Of a stretch of DNA of 64,000 bases, positions 42,935 through 53,074 are shown piece after piece (positions within the stretch are counted from its first letter, which is position 1; the number at the start of each line of letters is the position of its first letter). The DNA is taken from positions 1-64,000 of the forward strand of contig NZ_JAQTMS010000001.1 of assembly GCF_028714215.1 (NCBI RefSeq), read 5' to 3'. The position numbers were made by a program, and so were the translations under genes. The DNA comes from Rhodoferax sp. GTDB lineage: Bacteria > Pseudomonadota > Gammaproteobacteria > Burkholderiales > Burkholderiaceae_C. The notes beneath the pieces are model-generated. The model ran no database searches, was not told where the DNA came from, and was given only the letters and a program-made list of their open reading frames with translations.

Positions 42935-44164
42935 TCAATAGCGTTGCCCATTCAGGAACAATAGAATCCGGACCAGTCCAAACGCGATCCAATCCAGCAG
43001 ACGTTGCCGCCACGGCCGGTTGGCGTAAACCGCCGGATCAACCGGAACGCCGCCCTGCGCCATGGCGTTCTCAAGTCGCACGCGCAAGTCTTGCGCAAAT
43101 GACGCATCGTCCACCACCACATTGGCCTCGCGCGCCAACAGCAGACTCAGCGGGTCCAGATTGGAGGAACCCACGGTTGCCCAGTGGCCGTCAATCACGG
43201 CCACCTTGGCGTGCAGAAACCCGACCGAATACTCATGAATTTCGACGCCTGCCGCCAACAGGACACCGTACACCGGTCGGGTCGCGTAGTACTGCATGAA
43301 ATACTCGTAGCGCCCGTGCAGCAGCAAACGGACCCGGACCCCGCGCTGGGCCGCCAGGATCAAACCTTTGCGCAGTTTTCGGCCCGGCAGGAAATAGGCG
43401 TTGGCAATAATGATCTCCTGCCGCGCCAGGCCAATGGCTTTTCGGTAAGCACGTTCAATCCGGGAGCGGTTGCGCACGTTATCGCGCAGCACCAGTTCCG
43501 CATGGGTGCTGTGCTCCAGAATGCCGGGAACCGGGGCCTGCGCGTCTGCCTGCGCCTCCGAACGGGCCTGTAGCGCCAGTGACACTGCTTCCTGCAAGGC
43601 CCGCCAGGCGGCCGAGAAATCGCTGCTGCGCGCTGTGCTGGCGGCCTGCAAGCGCCACCAGAACTGGGCCGTCGCCTCATGCACCGCCTGCACCAGCGGG
43701 CCCGTCACGCGCACCGCAAAGTCAAAGCGGGGCGAGTCCAGAACGCCATGGTTGGGATCATAAAAATCGTCCAGCACATTGATCCCGCCGCAAAACGCCA
43801 CGGTGCCATCCACGACACACAGTTTTCGGTGCAAACGCCGCCAGCGACTGGGAATCAGGACGCCCAAACGCCCCAGAGGCGAGAAAATGCACCACTTGAC
43901 GCCCGCCGCGGCAAAACGAGCCACCCATGGCGTCGGCAGGCTGGGTGTGCCAACCCCGTCGAGGGCCAGATAAACCTCCACCCCGCGCTGCCCGGCGCGC
44001 TCCAACGCCTCAGCCACCTGCTCACCGCTCGCTGCGACGTTGAAGATATAGGTCTCCATCCGGATTTCATGTGCACTGCGGTCAATGGCCTGCACCAGTG
44101 CGGCAAAAAAAGCTTGCCCGCCTTGTAGCAGTTGCACTTGATGACCGGGCCGCAGCGAATGCAT
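42935..44164 (-). CDS. clsB: Cardiolipin synthase B-type phospholipase D protein
   Basis: Two HxKx4D motifs: HRKLCVVDGTVAFCGG (about residue 112) and HAKVAVIDGHWATVGS (about 320), with the following GSSNLDPLSL. It makes cardiolipin or phosphatidylglycerol from phosphatidyl donors at the inner membrane; a C-terminal hydrophobic helix (WIAFGLVRILLFL) probably anchors it. The start at 44164 begins just after the neighbour's stop. The pairing with a YbhP-like gene mirrors E. coli ybhP-clsB. Confidence 0.9.
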   Translation of the reverse strand: MHSLRPGHQVQLLQGGQAFFAALVQAIDRSAHEIRMETYIFNVAASGEQVAEALERAGQRGVEVYLALDGVGTPSLPTPWVARFAAAGVKWCIFSPLGRLGVLIPSRWRRLHRKLCVVDGTVAFCGGINVLDDFYDPNHGVLDSPRFDFAVRVTGPLVQAVHEATAQFWWRLQAASTARSSDFSAAWRALQEAVSLALQARSEAQADAQAPVPGILEHSTHAELVLRDNVRNRSRIERAYRKAIGLARQEIIIANAYFLPGRKLRKGLILAAQRGVRVRLLLHGRYEYFMQYYATRPVYGVLLAAGVEIHEYSVGFLHAKVAVIDGHWATVGSSNLDPLSLLLAREANVVVDDASFAQDLRVRLENAMAQGGVPVDPAVYANRPWRQRLLDWIAFGLVRILLFLNGQRY

Positions 44165-44169
44165 GTGCT

Positions 44170-44922
44170 TTAAAGTGTCGAGGACGGTACTTGCGGCAGG
44201 CCGAACTCGGCGATCAGCGGCAAATGATCCGACATGCGCCACCAGATATGCCCATGAGGCACATGAACCGCCAGCGGCGTCAGACCTCTGGCGTAAACGT
44301 AATCGAGTTGCACCAGCGGCAACCGGGCCGGGAAGGTGGGATGCTGCTGTCCCTCAAAGGCTCTCAAATGCGAAGCGCTCAATGCACGCTGCACAAGGGC
44401 TCCCCAGTCATTAAAGTCTCCAGCCACGAGCAGCGGCGCGGCCGCCGGGACTTCGCGCTCGATAAAGCGCTGCATCTGCGCCACCTGGCGGGTGCGGCTG
44501 GAACGAATCAACCCCAGATGAACCACCACCACATGCACAGAACAACCGTGCACCATCACCTCCACATGCAGCAGGCCACGCTGCTCAAACCGGTGATCGG
44601 AAATATCCTCGTGCTGGTGCGTCACCACCGGCCAGCGCGACAAGACGGCGTTCCCGTGCTCCCCATGCCGGGTGAATGCGTTGGTCCGGTAGACGGCCTC
44701 ATAGCCTTCCGGCGCCAGAAACTCGGCTTGCGGCAGATCCGGCCAGCGGGTGAAATGCTGTTCCTCGCGGCGGTGCAGTTTTCGCACCTCCTGCAAGCAC
44801 ACAATGTCGGCATCGAACTGCTCGACGGCATGGCCCAGGTTGTGAATTTCCAGCCGGCGCCGCGGGCCAAGCCCCTGGACCCCCTTGTGAATGTTATAGG
44901 TCGCAACACGTACGATATTCAT
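44170..44922 (-). CDS. Endonuclease/exonuclease/phosphatase-family protein, YbhP-like (250 aa)
   Basis: MNIVRVATYNIHKGVQGLGP starts the EEP fold, with DADIVCLQEVRK (metal-binding Glu), VVVVHLGL, AGDFNDWG (Asp/Asn pair) and the final SDHLPLIAEF (catalytic His). Substrate unknown; its constant link to clsB suggests a phospholipid or nucleotide phosphodiester. The ATG overlaps the nudB stop (ATGA). Confidence 0.9.
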   Translation of the reverse strand: MNIVRVATYNIHKGVQGLGPRRRLEIHNLGHAVEQFDADIVCLQEVRKLHRREEQHFTRWPDLPQAEFLAPEGYEAVYRTNAFTRHGEHGNAVLSRWPVVTHQHEDISDHRFEQRGLLHVEVMVHGCSVHVVVVHLGLIRSSRTRQVAQMQRFIEREVPAAAPLLVAGDFNDWGALVQRALSASHLRAFEGQQHPTFPARLPLVQLDYVYARGLTPLAVHVPHGHIWWRMSDHLPLIAEFGLPQVPSSTL

Positions 44923-45398
44923 GCTTGCACCTCGGATTCTGCAAAACCGGACAATCTCAATATGGCGCCGGCATTGGAAGGTGAAAAACAGCGCGCCGCG
45001 GCTTGCCGGTAGGGCAGCCATTGGTAAGCCGTATGTTCGCGTGGGCTCAAACGAACGGGCGTTCCTGGCGGCACCCTCAAACCAAATACGCGCTCGGTGT
45101 TGCGTGTCACGCCAGGCGCATAGCGGTGTTGCCAGCGCGGATAGATGTCATACACATTTTCGAACTGCCAGTCGCACAGGCCTGTTCCCAGCGAAGTGCC
45201 GCAACTGCATTCAATTCCGGTTTCTTCCAGCACCTCGCGCGCCGCGCATTGCGCGTAAGACTCCTCCAGCGTGTCCTTGCTGCCGGTGACGGATTGCCAG
45301 AAATCGTCCGCATCGGCCCTTTTGATCAGCAGCACATCGAATGCCGGGGTGTAAATCACCACCAGTACCGATTGGGGAATTTTGTAGCTGCGCGACAT
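44919..45398 (-). CDS. nudB: Dihydroneopterin triphosphate diphosphatase (Nudix)
   Basis: 159 aa with a full Nudix box, GSKDTLEESYAQCAAREVLEETG. The N-terminus (YKIPQSVLVVIYTP, then LLIKRADADDFWQSVTGS) and LPYRQAAARCFSPSNAGAI near the end match NudB. It removes pyrophosphate from the FolE product in folate synthesis. It starts 59 bases after aspS; an in-frame ATG at 45428 would place the start in a GC-rich hairpin, so I chose 45398. Confidence 0.9.
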   Translation of the reverse strand: MSRSYKIPQSVLVVIYTPAFDVLLIKRADADDFWQSVTGSKDTLEESYAQCAAREVLEETGIECSCGTSLGTGLCDWQFENVYDIYPRWQHRYAPGVTRNTERVFGLRVPPGTPVRLSPREHTAYQWLPYRQAAARCFSPSNAGAILRLSGFAESEVQA

Positions 45399-45456
45399 AA
45401 GAAGGGCGCCGATTGAGCGCCCTTTCATTCTGCCTGAATACCAGCCCGGGAACCAC

Positions 45457-47292
45457 CTAGACTGGTTTTGCCGTCTCCGGCGTGCGCAACCTGATGTGCA
45501 GTTCGCGCAACTGTTTTTCATCCACATGGGATGGCGCCTGGGTCAGCAGGCATTGGGCACGCTGGGTTTTCGGAAAGGCGATCACATCGCGGATCGATTC
45601 GGCACCCGTCATCAAGGTGATGATCCGGTCCAGACCAAACGCCAGTCCACCATGAGGCGGCGCGCCATATTGAAGGGCGTCAAGCAGGAAACCAAATTTA
45701 TCCTGGGCTTCCTCGGGCGTTATTTTCAAGGCATCGAATACTTTTTTCTGCACGTCGGCGCGATGGATACGGACCGAGCCGCCCCCCATCTCCCAGCCGT
45801 TGAGCACCATGTCGTAGCCTTGGGAAATGCACTTCTCGGGGGCCGTCGCCATCCAGTCTTCATGGCCTTCCTTGGGCGCCGTGAACGGATGGTGGGTCGC
45901 CGTGTAGCGCTGCGCTTCCTCGTCAAACTCGAACATCGGGAAGTCGACCACCCACATTGGGCGCCAGCCATCCTGGAACAACCCTGTCTTGCGGCCGAAC
46001 TCGCTATGCCCGATCTTGATGCGCAGGGCACCGATCGCGTCATTCACGATCTTGGCCTTGTCGGCACCAAAAAAGATCAGGTCGCCATTCTGCGCACCGG
46101 TGCGTGCCAACACTTCGGCCAATGCTTTGTCGTGGAGATTCTTGACGACAGGGCTTTGCAGGCCGGGCCACCGAAGGGTTTTGTCACCCGGGCCCTTGGC
46201 CAAGTCATTGACCTTGATGTAGGCCAAACCCTTGGCTCCATAGATCTTGACGAATTCGGCATAAGCATCGATTTCGCTGCGACTCAGACCACCAGTCTCG
46301 AGTGCGCCGCCCGGAACGCGCAGACCAACCACACGGCCACCGGGCATGGTGGCGGCACTGGCGAAGACCTTGAAATCGACGTCCGTCATGACATCCGTCA
46401 GATCGGTGAACTCCAACTTGACACGCAGGTCAGGTTTGTCCGAGCCGTAGCGGTGCATGGCTTCGCTGTAGGCCATGACCGGGAACTCGCCCAGATCGAC
46501 ATTCAGCGTGGTCTTGAACACGGTAGTGATCATGCCCTGGAACAGGTCACGAATTTCCTGCTCACCGAGGAACGAGGTTTCAATATCAATTTGCGTGAAT
46601 TCGGGCTGGCGGTCGGCGCGCAAGTCTTCATCCCGGAAGCATTTGGTGATCTGGTAGTAACGGTCATAGCCGGCCACCATCAGCAACTGCTTGAACAACT
46701 GGGGACTCTGCGGCAAGGCAAAAAAGTGGCCCGCATGGACGCGGCTGGGTACCAGGTAATCACGCGCGCCTTCCGGTGTCGACTTGCCCAACATGGGCGT
46801 TTCGATGTCGATGAAACCATTTGCATCCAGAAACTTGCGCACTTCCATCGTCACGCGGTAACGCAGCATCAGGTTGTTTTGCATGTAGGGGCGGCGCAAA
46901 TCGAGCACCCGGTGTGTCAATCGGGTGGTCTCGCTCAGGTTCTCGTCGTCAAGCTGAAACGGCGGCGTGACGGAAGGATTGAGCACAGTCAATTCATGGC
47001 ACAACACCTCGACCTTGCCGCTCTTCAGGCTGTCATTGGTGGTGCCTTGCGGGCGGGCGCGCACCAGGCCTTTGACCTGGATGCAGTACTCGTTGCGAAG
47101 GCCTTCGGCGGTTTGGAACATTGCGGCACGATCCGGGTCGCACACCACCTGCACAAAACCTTCGCGGTCTCGAACATCGACAAAGATCACACCGCCATGA
47201 TCCCGGCGACGGTTGACCCAGCCGCACAGACTGACGGTTTGGCCCAGCAGGGCTTCGGTCACAAGACCGCAATAGTGGGAACGCATGGCCAT
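45457..47292 (-). CDS. aspS: Aspartate-tRNA ligase
   Basis: Class IIb synthetase of 611 aa: anticodon-binding OB fold ([32 protein letters not shown]), motif 2 in [18 protein letters not shown], the bacterial GAD insertion (about 290-420), and motif 3 [18 protein letters not shown] at 47292 has GAAAG before it; 47286 is an alternative. Discriminating versus non-discriminating behaviour cannot be settled by eye. Confidence 0.97.
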   Translation of the reverse strand: MAMRSHYCGLVTEALLGQTVSLCGWVNRRRDHGGVIFVDVRDREGFVQVVCDPDRAAMFQTAEGLRNEYCIQVKGLVRARPQGTTNDSLKSGKVEVLCHELTVLNPSVTPPFQLDDENLSETTRLTHRVLDLRRPYMQNNLMLRYRVTMEVRKFLDANGFIDIETPMLGKSTPEGARDYLVPSRVHAGHFFALPQSPQLFKQLLMVAGYDRYYQITKCFRDEDLRADRQPEFTQIDIETSFLGEQEIRDLFQGMITTVFKTTLNVDLGEFPVMAYSEAMHRYGSDKPDLRVKLEFTDLTDVMTDVDFKVFASAATMPGGRVVGLRVPGGALETGGLSRSEIDAYAEFVKIYGAKGLAYIKVNDLAKGPGDKTLRWPGLQSPVVKNLHDKALAEVLARTGAQNGDLIFFGADKAKIVNDAIGALRIKIGHSEFGRKTGLFQDGWRPMWVVDFPMFEFDEEAQRYTATHHPFTAPKEGHEDWMATAPEKCISQGYDMVLNGWEMGGGSVRIHRADVQKKVFDALKITPEEAQDKFGFLLDALQYGAPPHGGLAFGLDRIITLMTGAESIRDVIAFPKTQRAQCLLTQAPSHVDEKQLRELHIRLRTPETAKPV

Positions 47293-47342
47293 AGACAACT
47301 TTCATAGCCGACCACGAATGGCGGCACAGGTTACGGATAAAA

Positions 47343-47984
47343 CTATTTTGGAACAGTGGCAACTGGAGCGACCGGTGCCACCGAACCCATGGAAATCACA
47401 TAGGTCAGCGCCTCATCGACGCTCATCTGCAACTCGATCACCTCAGAGCGTGGCAACAGTAAAAAAAAGCCACTGGTCGGGTTCGGGGTGGTGGGTACGT
47501 AGACACTTACAAAGTCGCTGCCCAGATGCCCTGCCACCTCGCCGCTGGGGGTGCCGGTCTGGAACGCGATGGTCCATACACCGGCCCGCGGATACTGGAC
47601 CAGCATGGCCTTGCGAAAAGCATTGCCATTACTGGAAAAAAGCGTATCCGACACTTTTTTCACACTGTTGTAGATTGACCTGAAGATCGGAATGTGGGTA
47701 AACAACCGGTCCCACTGCGCCAACCACCAGCGACCCGCCACATTGCTAACGAGCGCCCCGGTCACCAGCAAGGCCGAAAAAACCAGAACCACGCCCAAAC
47801 CCGGGATATGACGCAGCGGCTCGATGAAGATGGCCGTTGAACTCGGCGTCAAAGCGCCAATGCCCGTCAGCAAGCCGCCAAATATGGCATCCAGCAAGCC
47901 CACCAGCCACAACAACACCCATATGGTGATGGCCAGCGGCAACCAGACCAGCAGGCCGGTAAGCAGGTACTTCTTGATTGGCAC
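47343..47984 (-). CDS. DUF502 membrane protein (213 aa)
   Basis: Two membrane segments near the N-terminus (YLLTGLLVWLPLAITIWVLL and IPGLGVVLVFSALLVTGAL), then IPIFRSIYNSVKKVSDTLFS and VSVYVPTTPNPTSGFFLLLP, which are diagnostic of DUF502. Function unknown; relatives affect envelope or Golgi-like trafficking in plants. It lies between fmdB and aspS, a conserved order in this group. Confidence 0.9.
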   Translation of the reverse strand: MPIKKYLLTGLLVWLPLAITIWVLLWLVGLLDAIFGGLLTGIGALTPSSTAIFIEPLRHIPGLGVVLVFSALLVTGALVSNVAGRWWLAQWDRLFTHIPIFRSIYNSVKKVSDTLFSSNGNAFRKAMLVQYPRAGVWTIAFQTGTPSGEVAGHLGSDFVSVYVPTTPNPTSGFFLLLPRSEVIELQMSVDEALTYVISMGSVAPVAPVATVPK

Positions 47985-48014
47985 AGAAAAATCCAGGTTT
48001 TCGCCAGCGCGTCC

Positions 48015-48341
48015 TCAGTGGCAACTGCAGGAACCACCACAGCCGCCAGCACTGCCCGTCGAGTCCGATTTTGCAACCGAAGTCTCAGCCGGCTTGGTGC
48101 TCGGCGTAACAGCCGGGGCAGCGTCGGAATTGGCCGTTGTGGCTGGCACCGCGGCACTGCCACCCTTGAAATCAGTGGCGTACCAACCCGAGCCCTTCAG
48201 TTGGAAACCTGCCGCCGTCAACTGTTTCTTGAAAGTGGACGCGGCACAGGCAGGGCAATCTGTCAGCGGCGCATCCGACAATTTCTGCAGCACGTCCTTG
48301 GTAAAACCACAGGACTCGCACTTATACGCGTAAATCGGCAT
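48015..48341 (-). CDS. FmdB-family zinc-ribbon protein (108 aa)
   Basis: MPIYAYKCESCGFTKDVLQK, then CPACAASTFKKQLTAAGFQL: two CxxC pairs as in FmdB regulators. The tail after residue 65 is low complexity and ends GGCGGSCSCH, a possible second metal site. Role unknown; it is thought to be regulatory. 30 bases before the DUF502 gene. Confidence 0.9.
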   Translation of the reverse strand: MPIYAYKCESCGFTKDVLQKLSDAPLTDCPACAASTFKKQLTAAGFQLKGSGWYATDFKGGSAAVPATTANSDAAPAVTPSTKPAETSVAKSDSTGSAGGCGGSCSCH

Positions 48342-48424
48342 GACAATAAGACTCTGATTTCAGGTTGCAAAGTCTTTAATTATAAGGCGTTGCTCCTGTC
48401 AGCCCATGCCCCTCAATGTCCCGC

Positions 48425-49990
48425 CTAGAAAAGCCGAACATGCGCAATCAATTGCATTGCCAGCAGACCCAGCACAAAGCCGACACAACCATACACGAGT
48501 CCTTGCAGCAAGCGGTTGGTCCGCCTCTGCTCAAGCAGGAGCTCATCGAGCGCGCGGGACGGGCCGGACTTGCCGTCCTTGAGAAAGTCGAACAAGAGTC
48601 TCGGCAACTCGGGCAGTAACTTGGCGTAAAGTGGCGCCTCGTTGCGCAGTTGATCGATCAGTTTCTTAGGACCAAGCTGATCGATCATCCACTGCTCCAG
48701 AAACGGCTTGGCGGTGTTCCAGAGGTCCAAATCAGGGTCCAGTTGACGCCCCAGACCTTCGATGTTGAGCAGTGTCTTTTGCAACAGCACCAATTGCGGC
48801 TGGATTTCAACGGAGAAACGCCTGGAGGTCTGGAACAGGCGCATCAACACCAGTCCCAGCGAAAAATCCTTCAGTGGCCGGTCAAAGTACGGCTCGCACA
48901 CCGAGCGAATGGCGGACTCCAACTCGTCCACCCGGGTGGCTGGAGGAACCCACCCTGACTCGATGTGCAACTCCGCCACGCGCTTGTAATCGCGGCGGAA
49001 AAAGGCCGTGAAATTTTGCGCCAGATACTCTTTATCAGACCGGCTGAGTGTGCCGATGATGCCGAAATCGAGTGAAATATAGCGGCCAAAGGTCGCTGGT
49101 TCGATACTGACCTGTATGTTGCCGGGGTGCATGTCGGCGTGAAAAAAGCCGTCGCGAAAAACCTGCGTGAAAAATATCGTGACCCCGTCCCGCGCCAGCT
49201 TCGGAATATCCACCCCGGCCGCGCGCAAGCGATCGACTTGGCTGACCGGAACCCCGTGCATGCGCTCCATCACAATGACTTCGGGCATGCAATAGTCCCA
49301 GAACATCTCCGGCACCAATACCAGGTCAAGCCCGGCCATGTTGCGGCGCAACTGCGCCGCACTGGCGGCCTCACGCACCAGATCCAGTTCGTCGTGCAGG
49401 TACTTGTCGAACTCATCCACCACTTCACGCGGTTTCAGGCGCCTGCCACCGGCCGACAAACCGTCCACCCAGCCGGCCATCATGCGCATCAGGCTGAGGT
49501 CTTTTTCAATCGCCGGCAACATACCCGGCCTGAGCACCTTGACAGCGACCTCCCGGGCCTGGCCGGTCCGGTCCTTGAGCACCGCAAAATGCACTTGCGC
49601 AATCGAGGCGCTGGCAATCGGCTCCCGGTCAAACGAAACAAAGATGTCAGTCACCTTCTTCTGGAAGGCGCGCTCGATGGTGGCAATCGCCACGTCGCTG
49701 TCAAAAGGCGGCACCCGGTCCTGCAAGCGGGCCAGCTCATCCGCGATGTCGACCGGCATCAAGTCGCGCCGGGTCGACAGTACCTGTCCGAATTTGACAA
49801 AAATAGGGCCTAGTCGCTCCAGCGCTTCGCGAATGCGTTGCCCGCGGGGGGCCTCGAGATTTCGTCCGATCGACAGGATTCTGGCAATGCCGTTGAGCCA
49901 GGGCTTCTGAAAACTTGTCAGGAACAGCTGATCCAGGCCATAGCGAAATATCACCCAGAAAATGAAACCGCCCCGAAATAGACGCGTCAT
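48425..49990 (-). CDS. ubiB: Ubiquinone biosynthesis ABC1-type kinase-like protein
   Basis: 521 aa with the UbiB signature KxGQ motif ([20 protein letters not shown]), the A-rich loop [11 protein letters not shown], and kinase-like [12 protein letters not shown] and [10 protein letters not shown]. Two C-terminal hydrophobic helices ([20 protein letters not shown]) anchor it in the inner membrane. It helps the Ubi complex handle prenylated precursors. It overlaps ubiJ by 4 bases. Confidence 0.96.
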   Translation of the reverse strand: MTRLFRGGFIFWVIFRYGLDQLFLTSFQKPWLNGIARILSIGRNLEAPRGQRIREALERLGPIFVKFGQVLSTRRDLMPVDIADELARLQDRVPPFDSDVAIATIERAFQKKVTDIFVSFDREPIASASIAQVHFAVLKDRTGQAREVAVKVLRPGMLPAIEKDLSLMRMMAGWVDGLSAGGRRLKPREVVDEFDKYLHDELDLVREAASAAQLRRNMAGLDLVLVPEMFWDYCMPEVIVMERMHGVPVSQVDRLRAAGVDIPKLARDGVTIFFTQVFRDGFFHADMHPGNIQVSIEPATFGRYISLDFGIIGTLSRSDKEYLAQNFTAFFRRDYKRVAELHIESGWVPPATRVDELESAIRSVCEPYFDRPLKDFSLGLVLMRLFQTSRRFSVEIQPQLVLLQKTLLNIEGLGRQLDPDLDLWNTAKPFLEQWMIDQLGPKKLIDQLRNEAPLYAKLLPELPRLLFDFLKDGKSGPSRALDELLLEQRRTNRLLQGLVYGCVGFVLGLLAMQLIAHVRLF

Positions 49991-50538
49991 TGCGTCGCCT
50001 TGTCGGAGCCGCTCGCCATCGTGCCGCCAATGAACTGACGCAAGGCCTTGGCCATGCCGCGGGCCGCTTGGCCCAGGGTATGCGCCGGCGCATCGCCAAT
50101 CACGCGCGCCAGATCTTCCTCAATATCCCAGCGGACATGGTCAACCAGCCAGTTCACCTCGGCCGCCAGTTGCACATCGCCCTCGATTCGGATCGCCGGC
50201 CGGTCTCCACGCAGCACCCCTTGCGCCAGTACCAACGGAGATTCCTCGGTGGCGGCCAGCACCAGATCCGGCTTCGCCTGCGCAGGGGCAAGATCCAGAA
50301 GACCGGCCGGGGTTGCCACCAAGGTCATGGAAAAAGTGCGCCATTGCAGATGCACAACGCGGCCTTTTTGCCCCAAAAGGCGGTTTGTCGCCTCTTTTTC
50401 CTGGAGCAAAATGTGATTCAACAAGAGTACGACGCGCCGTCGGACCTCATCCACCGCCCACGCGGGAGGTTGCAAGGGGGGAAGGGGAAGGTTCTGAAGA
50501 AAACCTTCCAGCCATAAAAAAGGGGACTGTGTTGCCAT
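49987..50538 (-). CDS. ubiJ: Ubiquinone accessory factor, SCP2-domain lipid-binding protein
   Basis: 183 aa. Residues about 20-130 form the SCP2-like lipid-binding domain ([40 protein letters not shown]), and the C-terminus is helical ([17 protein letters not shown]), as in UbiJ, which carries prenylated intermediates for the Ubi complex. The order ubiE - Tim44-like - ubiJ - ubiB supports the name. Confidence 0.88.
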   Translation of the reverse strand: MATQSPFLWLEGFLQNLPLPPLQPPAWAVDEVRRRVVLLLNHILLQEKEATNRLLGQKGRVVHLQWRTFSMTLVATPAGLLDLAPAQAKPDLVLAATEESPLVLAQGVLRGDRPAIRIEGDVQLAAEVNWLVDHVRWDIEEDLARVIGDAPAHTLGQAARGMAKALRQFIGGTMASGSDKATQ

Positions 50539-50594
50539 AGCCCCCTATTATTCCCTGAATCTCCAAGCGCCTAGGCGCAGACCCGGCTTGTGGT

Positions 50595-51560
50595 CTATTG
50601 CAAGGCCTGCACTCCAGCCACCAACCAGCCACTTTGGCCACTCTTGGGTTTGGTCATGTTCCAGACTTCGCGGAACGGACTGGCTCCAGCCGACGGCTCT
50701 TCGCGGATCATGCCGGAAAACTCGACACTGGCCATGTAGTCGTCGCCCAGATCTTCAATGCCCAGAAGTTGCGCCTCAATCATCACAACCTCGGTGAGAC
50801 TGGCTGCACCGCCACCCACTTCGCGTTCGGCCAGTTGCGCCTGGATTTCCTTCAGCATCCCATCGGTCATCATGACGCGCAAGGCATTGACATCGGATTT
50901 ATCCCACGCTGCCTGCAAGGAAACGTAATTGGCTTTCGCCGCCCTGAGAAAACCTTCGGTATCAAAACCAGCCGGAATTCCCCAATTTTGCGAACCGGAC
51001 AAGCCCGAACCAATCATGGACCCCGAACCCGCGGGCAAAGCCTTCAGCGCATCGAACGTCGAATTGCTGCGTTCCCAAGGTCGGGCGGAGGCGTCGTTAC
51101 CCACGTTTTCCGGTCGATAGCTGACCGGTGCCTGAATCGTGTTTGCGCTCGACGCGCCCTGAAATGCAAATGGCGTGCTGCCGGCATTCGCGGTTTGCGC
51201 CGCCCTGCGGGATCGCATGAACCAGCCGACCGCCATCATGATGACCAGCGCCAGCAGCGCAAACATCATGAATTGACCAAAGGCTTCGCCCAGGCCCAGT
51301 GAATTTGCCAGCCAGGCCAGGCCCAAGCCGGCCGCCAAGCCGCCCAGCATGGCACCCCAGGGCCGCTTGGGCGCGACAGTAGCCGGAGCGGCGGGCGCCG
51401 GTGCGGGAGGTTTCACTGCGTTCTGCGCCGGCACCGCCTGACGCTGCGTCACATTGCTTGACTGCCGGCCAATAGACCTCCCGCCACCAAGACGCGCGGC
51501 GTCGGCATTGACGCTTACCAGCAGAAAAAATACCGCCAGTACCAAGGACCAAAATTTCAT
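50595..51560 (-). CDS. Tim44-domain membrane protein (321 aa)
   Basis: A signal or anchor segment (MKFWSLVLAVFFLLVSVNAD), a Gly/Pro/Ala-rich region, one or two membrane segments (AMLGGLAAGLGLAWLANSLG and FMMFALLALVIMMAVGWFMR, residues about 85-130), and a C-terminal Tim44 domain (about 205-320; GFLRAAKANYVSLQAAWDKS). In bacteria such proteins are usually next to ubi genes; a link to the membrane handling of ubiquinone factors is likely but unproven. Confidence 0.85.
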   Translation of the reverse strand: MKFWSLVLAVFFLLVSVNADAARLGGGRSIGRQSSNVTQRQAVPAQNAVKPPAPAPAAPATVAPKRPWGAMLGGLAAGLGLAWLANSLGLGEAFGQFMMFALLALVIMMAVGWFMRSRRAAQTANAGSTPFAFQGASSANTIQAPVSYRPENVGNDASARPWERSNSTFDALKALPAGSGSMIGSGLSGSQNWGIPAGFDTEGFLRAAKANYVSLQAAWDKSDVNALRVMMTDGMLKEIQAQLAEREVGGGAASLTEVVMIEAQLLGIEDLGDDYMASVEFSGMIREEPSAGASPFREVWNMTKPKSGQSGWLVAGVQALQ

Positions 51561-51616
51561 AATATCTCCCAAATATTCAATCGATCAGTTGAGGACGGTT
51601 AGCAAAATCACAAGCC

Positions 51617-52348
51617 TCAGCACTTGACTCCAACGTGCAAGGCCACCAGTCCGCCGGTCAGGTTATGGTAATCGACATGACCGAAGCCACTGCTCTTCAT
51701 CAGGGTTTTCAGTTCCTCCTGTCCCGGATGCATGCGAATCGACTCCGCCAGGTAGCGATAACTGGCATCGTCACCGGCTACCAGCTTGCCCAATTGGGGC
51801 AAAACATTGAAGGAATACCAGTCATAGGCTTTTTCCAGCGGTGGCGCCACTTTGGAAAACTCCAGCACCAGCAACTTGCCGCCCGGCTTGAGCACCCGGT
51901 TCATCTCCGCCAGCGCGATGTCCTTGTGCGTCATGTTGCGCAGACCGAAGGCCACACTCACCAGGTCGAAATGGTTGCTGGGAAAAGGCAGCTTCTCGGC
52001 GTCACAAACCAGCGTTGGCAGCACCACGCCGGCGTCCAGCAAGCGATCCCGCCCGGTGCGCAACATGGCTTCATTGATGTCGGTATGCACCACGCACCCG
52101 CTTTTCCCGACCTTCTTTGAAAAGGCCAGCGCCAAGTCGCCCGTGCCACCGGCAATGTCCAGCACCCGATGACCCTCCTGGAGGTTGGCCACCAGTACCG
52201 TAAAGGCCTTCCAGGCACGGTGCAGCCCCATCGACATCAAGTCGTTCATCAGGTCGTACCTGGGCGCCACCGAATCAAACACGCCACGCACGTGCTTTGC
52301 TTTTTCGGTTTCTTCAACCGATTGATAACCAAAATGTGTTGTTGTCAT
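51617..52348 (-). CDS. ubiE: Ubiquinone/menaquinone C-methyltransferase
   Basis: 243 aa: [20 protein letters not shown] at the N-terminus, the SAM site [15 protein letters not shown], and [20 protein letters not shown] and LEFSKV further on. It adds the C-methyl group in ubiquinone synthesis. First of the ubi genes in the leftward run, 142 bases after the DUF971 gene. Confidence 0.97.
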   Translation of the reverse strand: MTTTHFGYQSVEETEKAKHVRGVFDSVAPRYDLMNDLMSMGLHRAWKAFTVLVANLQEGHRVLDIAGGTGDLALAFSKKVGKSGCVVHTDINEAMLRTGRDRLLDAGVVLPTLVCDAEKLPFPSNHFDLVSVAFGLRNMTHKDIALAEMNRVLKPGGKLLVLEFSKVAPPLEKAYDWYSFNVLPQLGKLVAGDDASYRYLAESIRMHPGQEELKTLMKSSGFGHVDYHNLTGGLVALHVGVKC

Positions 52349-52490
52349 GGCTCCAATGGTAGCAGCGTGGCTGACTTTCGCACCGACAAAACGCGCTTTG
52401 CCGTCTCTACGGGCCCCTGCTATTGCCAGTTCGCCACAATCACGGGGTTCAAGGCAGCCGCGTCGCTGGCCGTCAGCGCCGAGTACGCTG

Positions 52491-52904
52491 TCAGCGACTG
52501 GCGCAACTCGATCCGGCCTTCTCGGGCATGGGGGTATCGCGCTCGACGCCGGCGGTTTTCAGACGGGCCTCGTAGTCGGCCCACAGCTGCTCTTGCCGGG
52601 AGCCCAGGAAATAAAGGTAATCCCAGGAAAAAATGCCGGTGTCATGGCCGTCGGAAAAAGTCGGCTGCACAGCGTAGTTGCCGACTGGCTCAAGAGCGGT
52701 CAACTCCACCTGTCGCTTGCCGGTCTGCAACACCTCCTGCCCCGGTCCGTGCCCCTGCACGTCGGCTGAGGGCGAGTACACCCGCATCAACTCGAACGGA
52801 ATGCGAAACTCGGCGCCGTCCGAAAAACTCACCTCCAGCACCCTGGACTGACCGTGCACCGTAATCGCCTGCGGCGTCGGAGCGCCTGATTGCAAACCTG
52901 CCAT
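52491..52904 (-). CDS. DUF971 (gamma-butyrobetaine hydroxylase-like N-domain) protein
   Basis: 137 aa single domain: [40 protein letters not shown], and [19 protein letters not shown]. Stand-alone DUF971 proteins are linked in some studies to iron-sulfur or ubiquinone genes; here it precedes ubiE. The 170 bases upstream, up to 53074, show no gene and should hold the promoter of this run. Confidence 0.85.
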   Translation of the reverse strand: MAGLQSGAPTPQAITVHGQSRVLEVSFSDGAEFRIPFELMRVYSPSADVQGHGPGQEVLQTGKRQVELTALEPVGNYAVQPTFSDGHDTGIFSWDYLYFLGSRQEQLWADYEARLKTAGVERDTPMPEKAGSSCASR

Positions 52905-53074
52905 TTGAAATTACCCTCGACAACCCGTTTTTGCGAGTTGAAAACCAATATGAAACCGGTCCACGCCCAAGCGGCGTGCACCCCAACTGCCAATGCACGG
53001 TACCACGCTTCCAGCCACAACAGGACCGCCACCTCGGGAAAAGCCGTAGCCAGGCAATGCCTATTATTGTGCAA

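Noticed and set aside
45496..47307. 603-codon open frame antisense to aspS
   Set aside because: Mirror frame of aspS; no recognisable protein and the sense strand is plainly aspartyl-tRNA synthetase.
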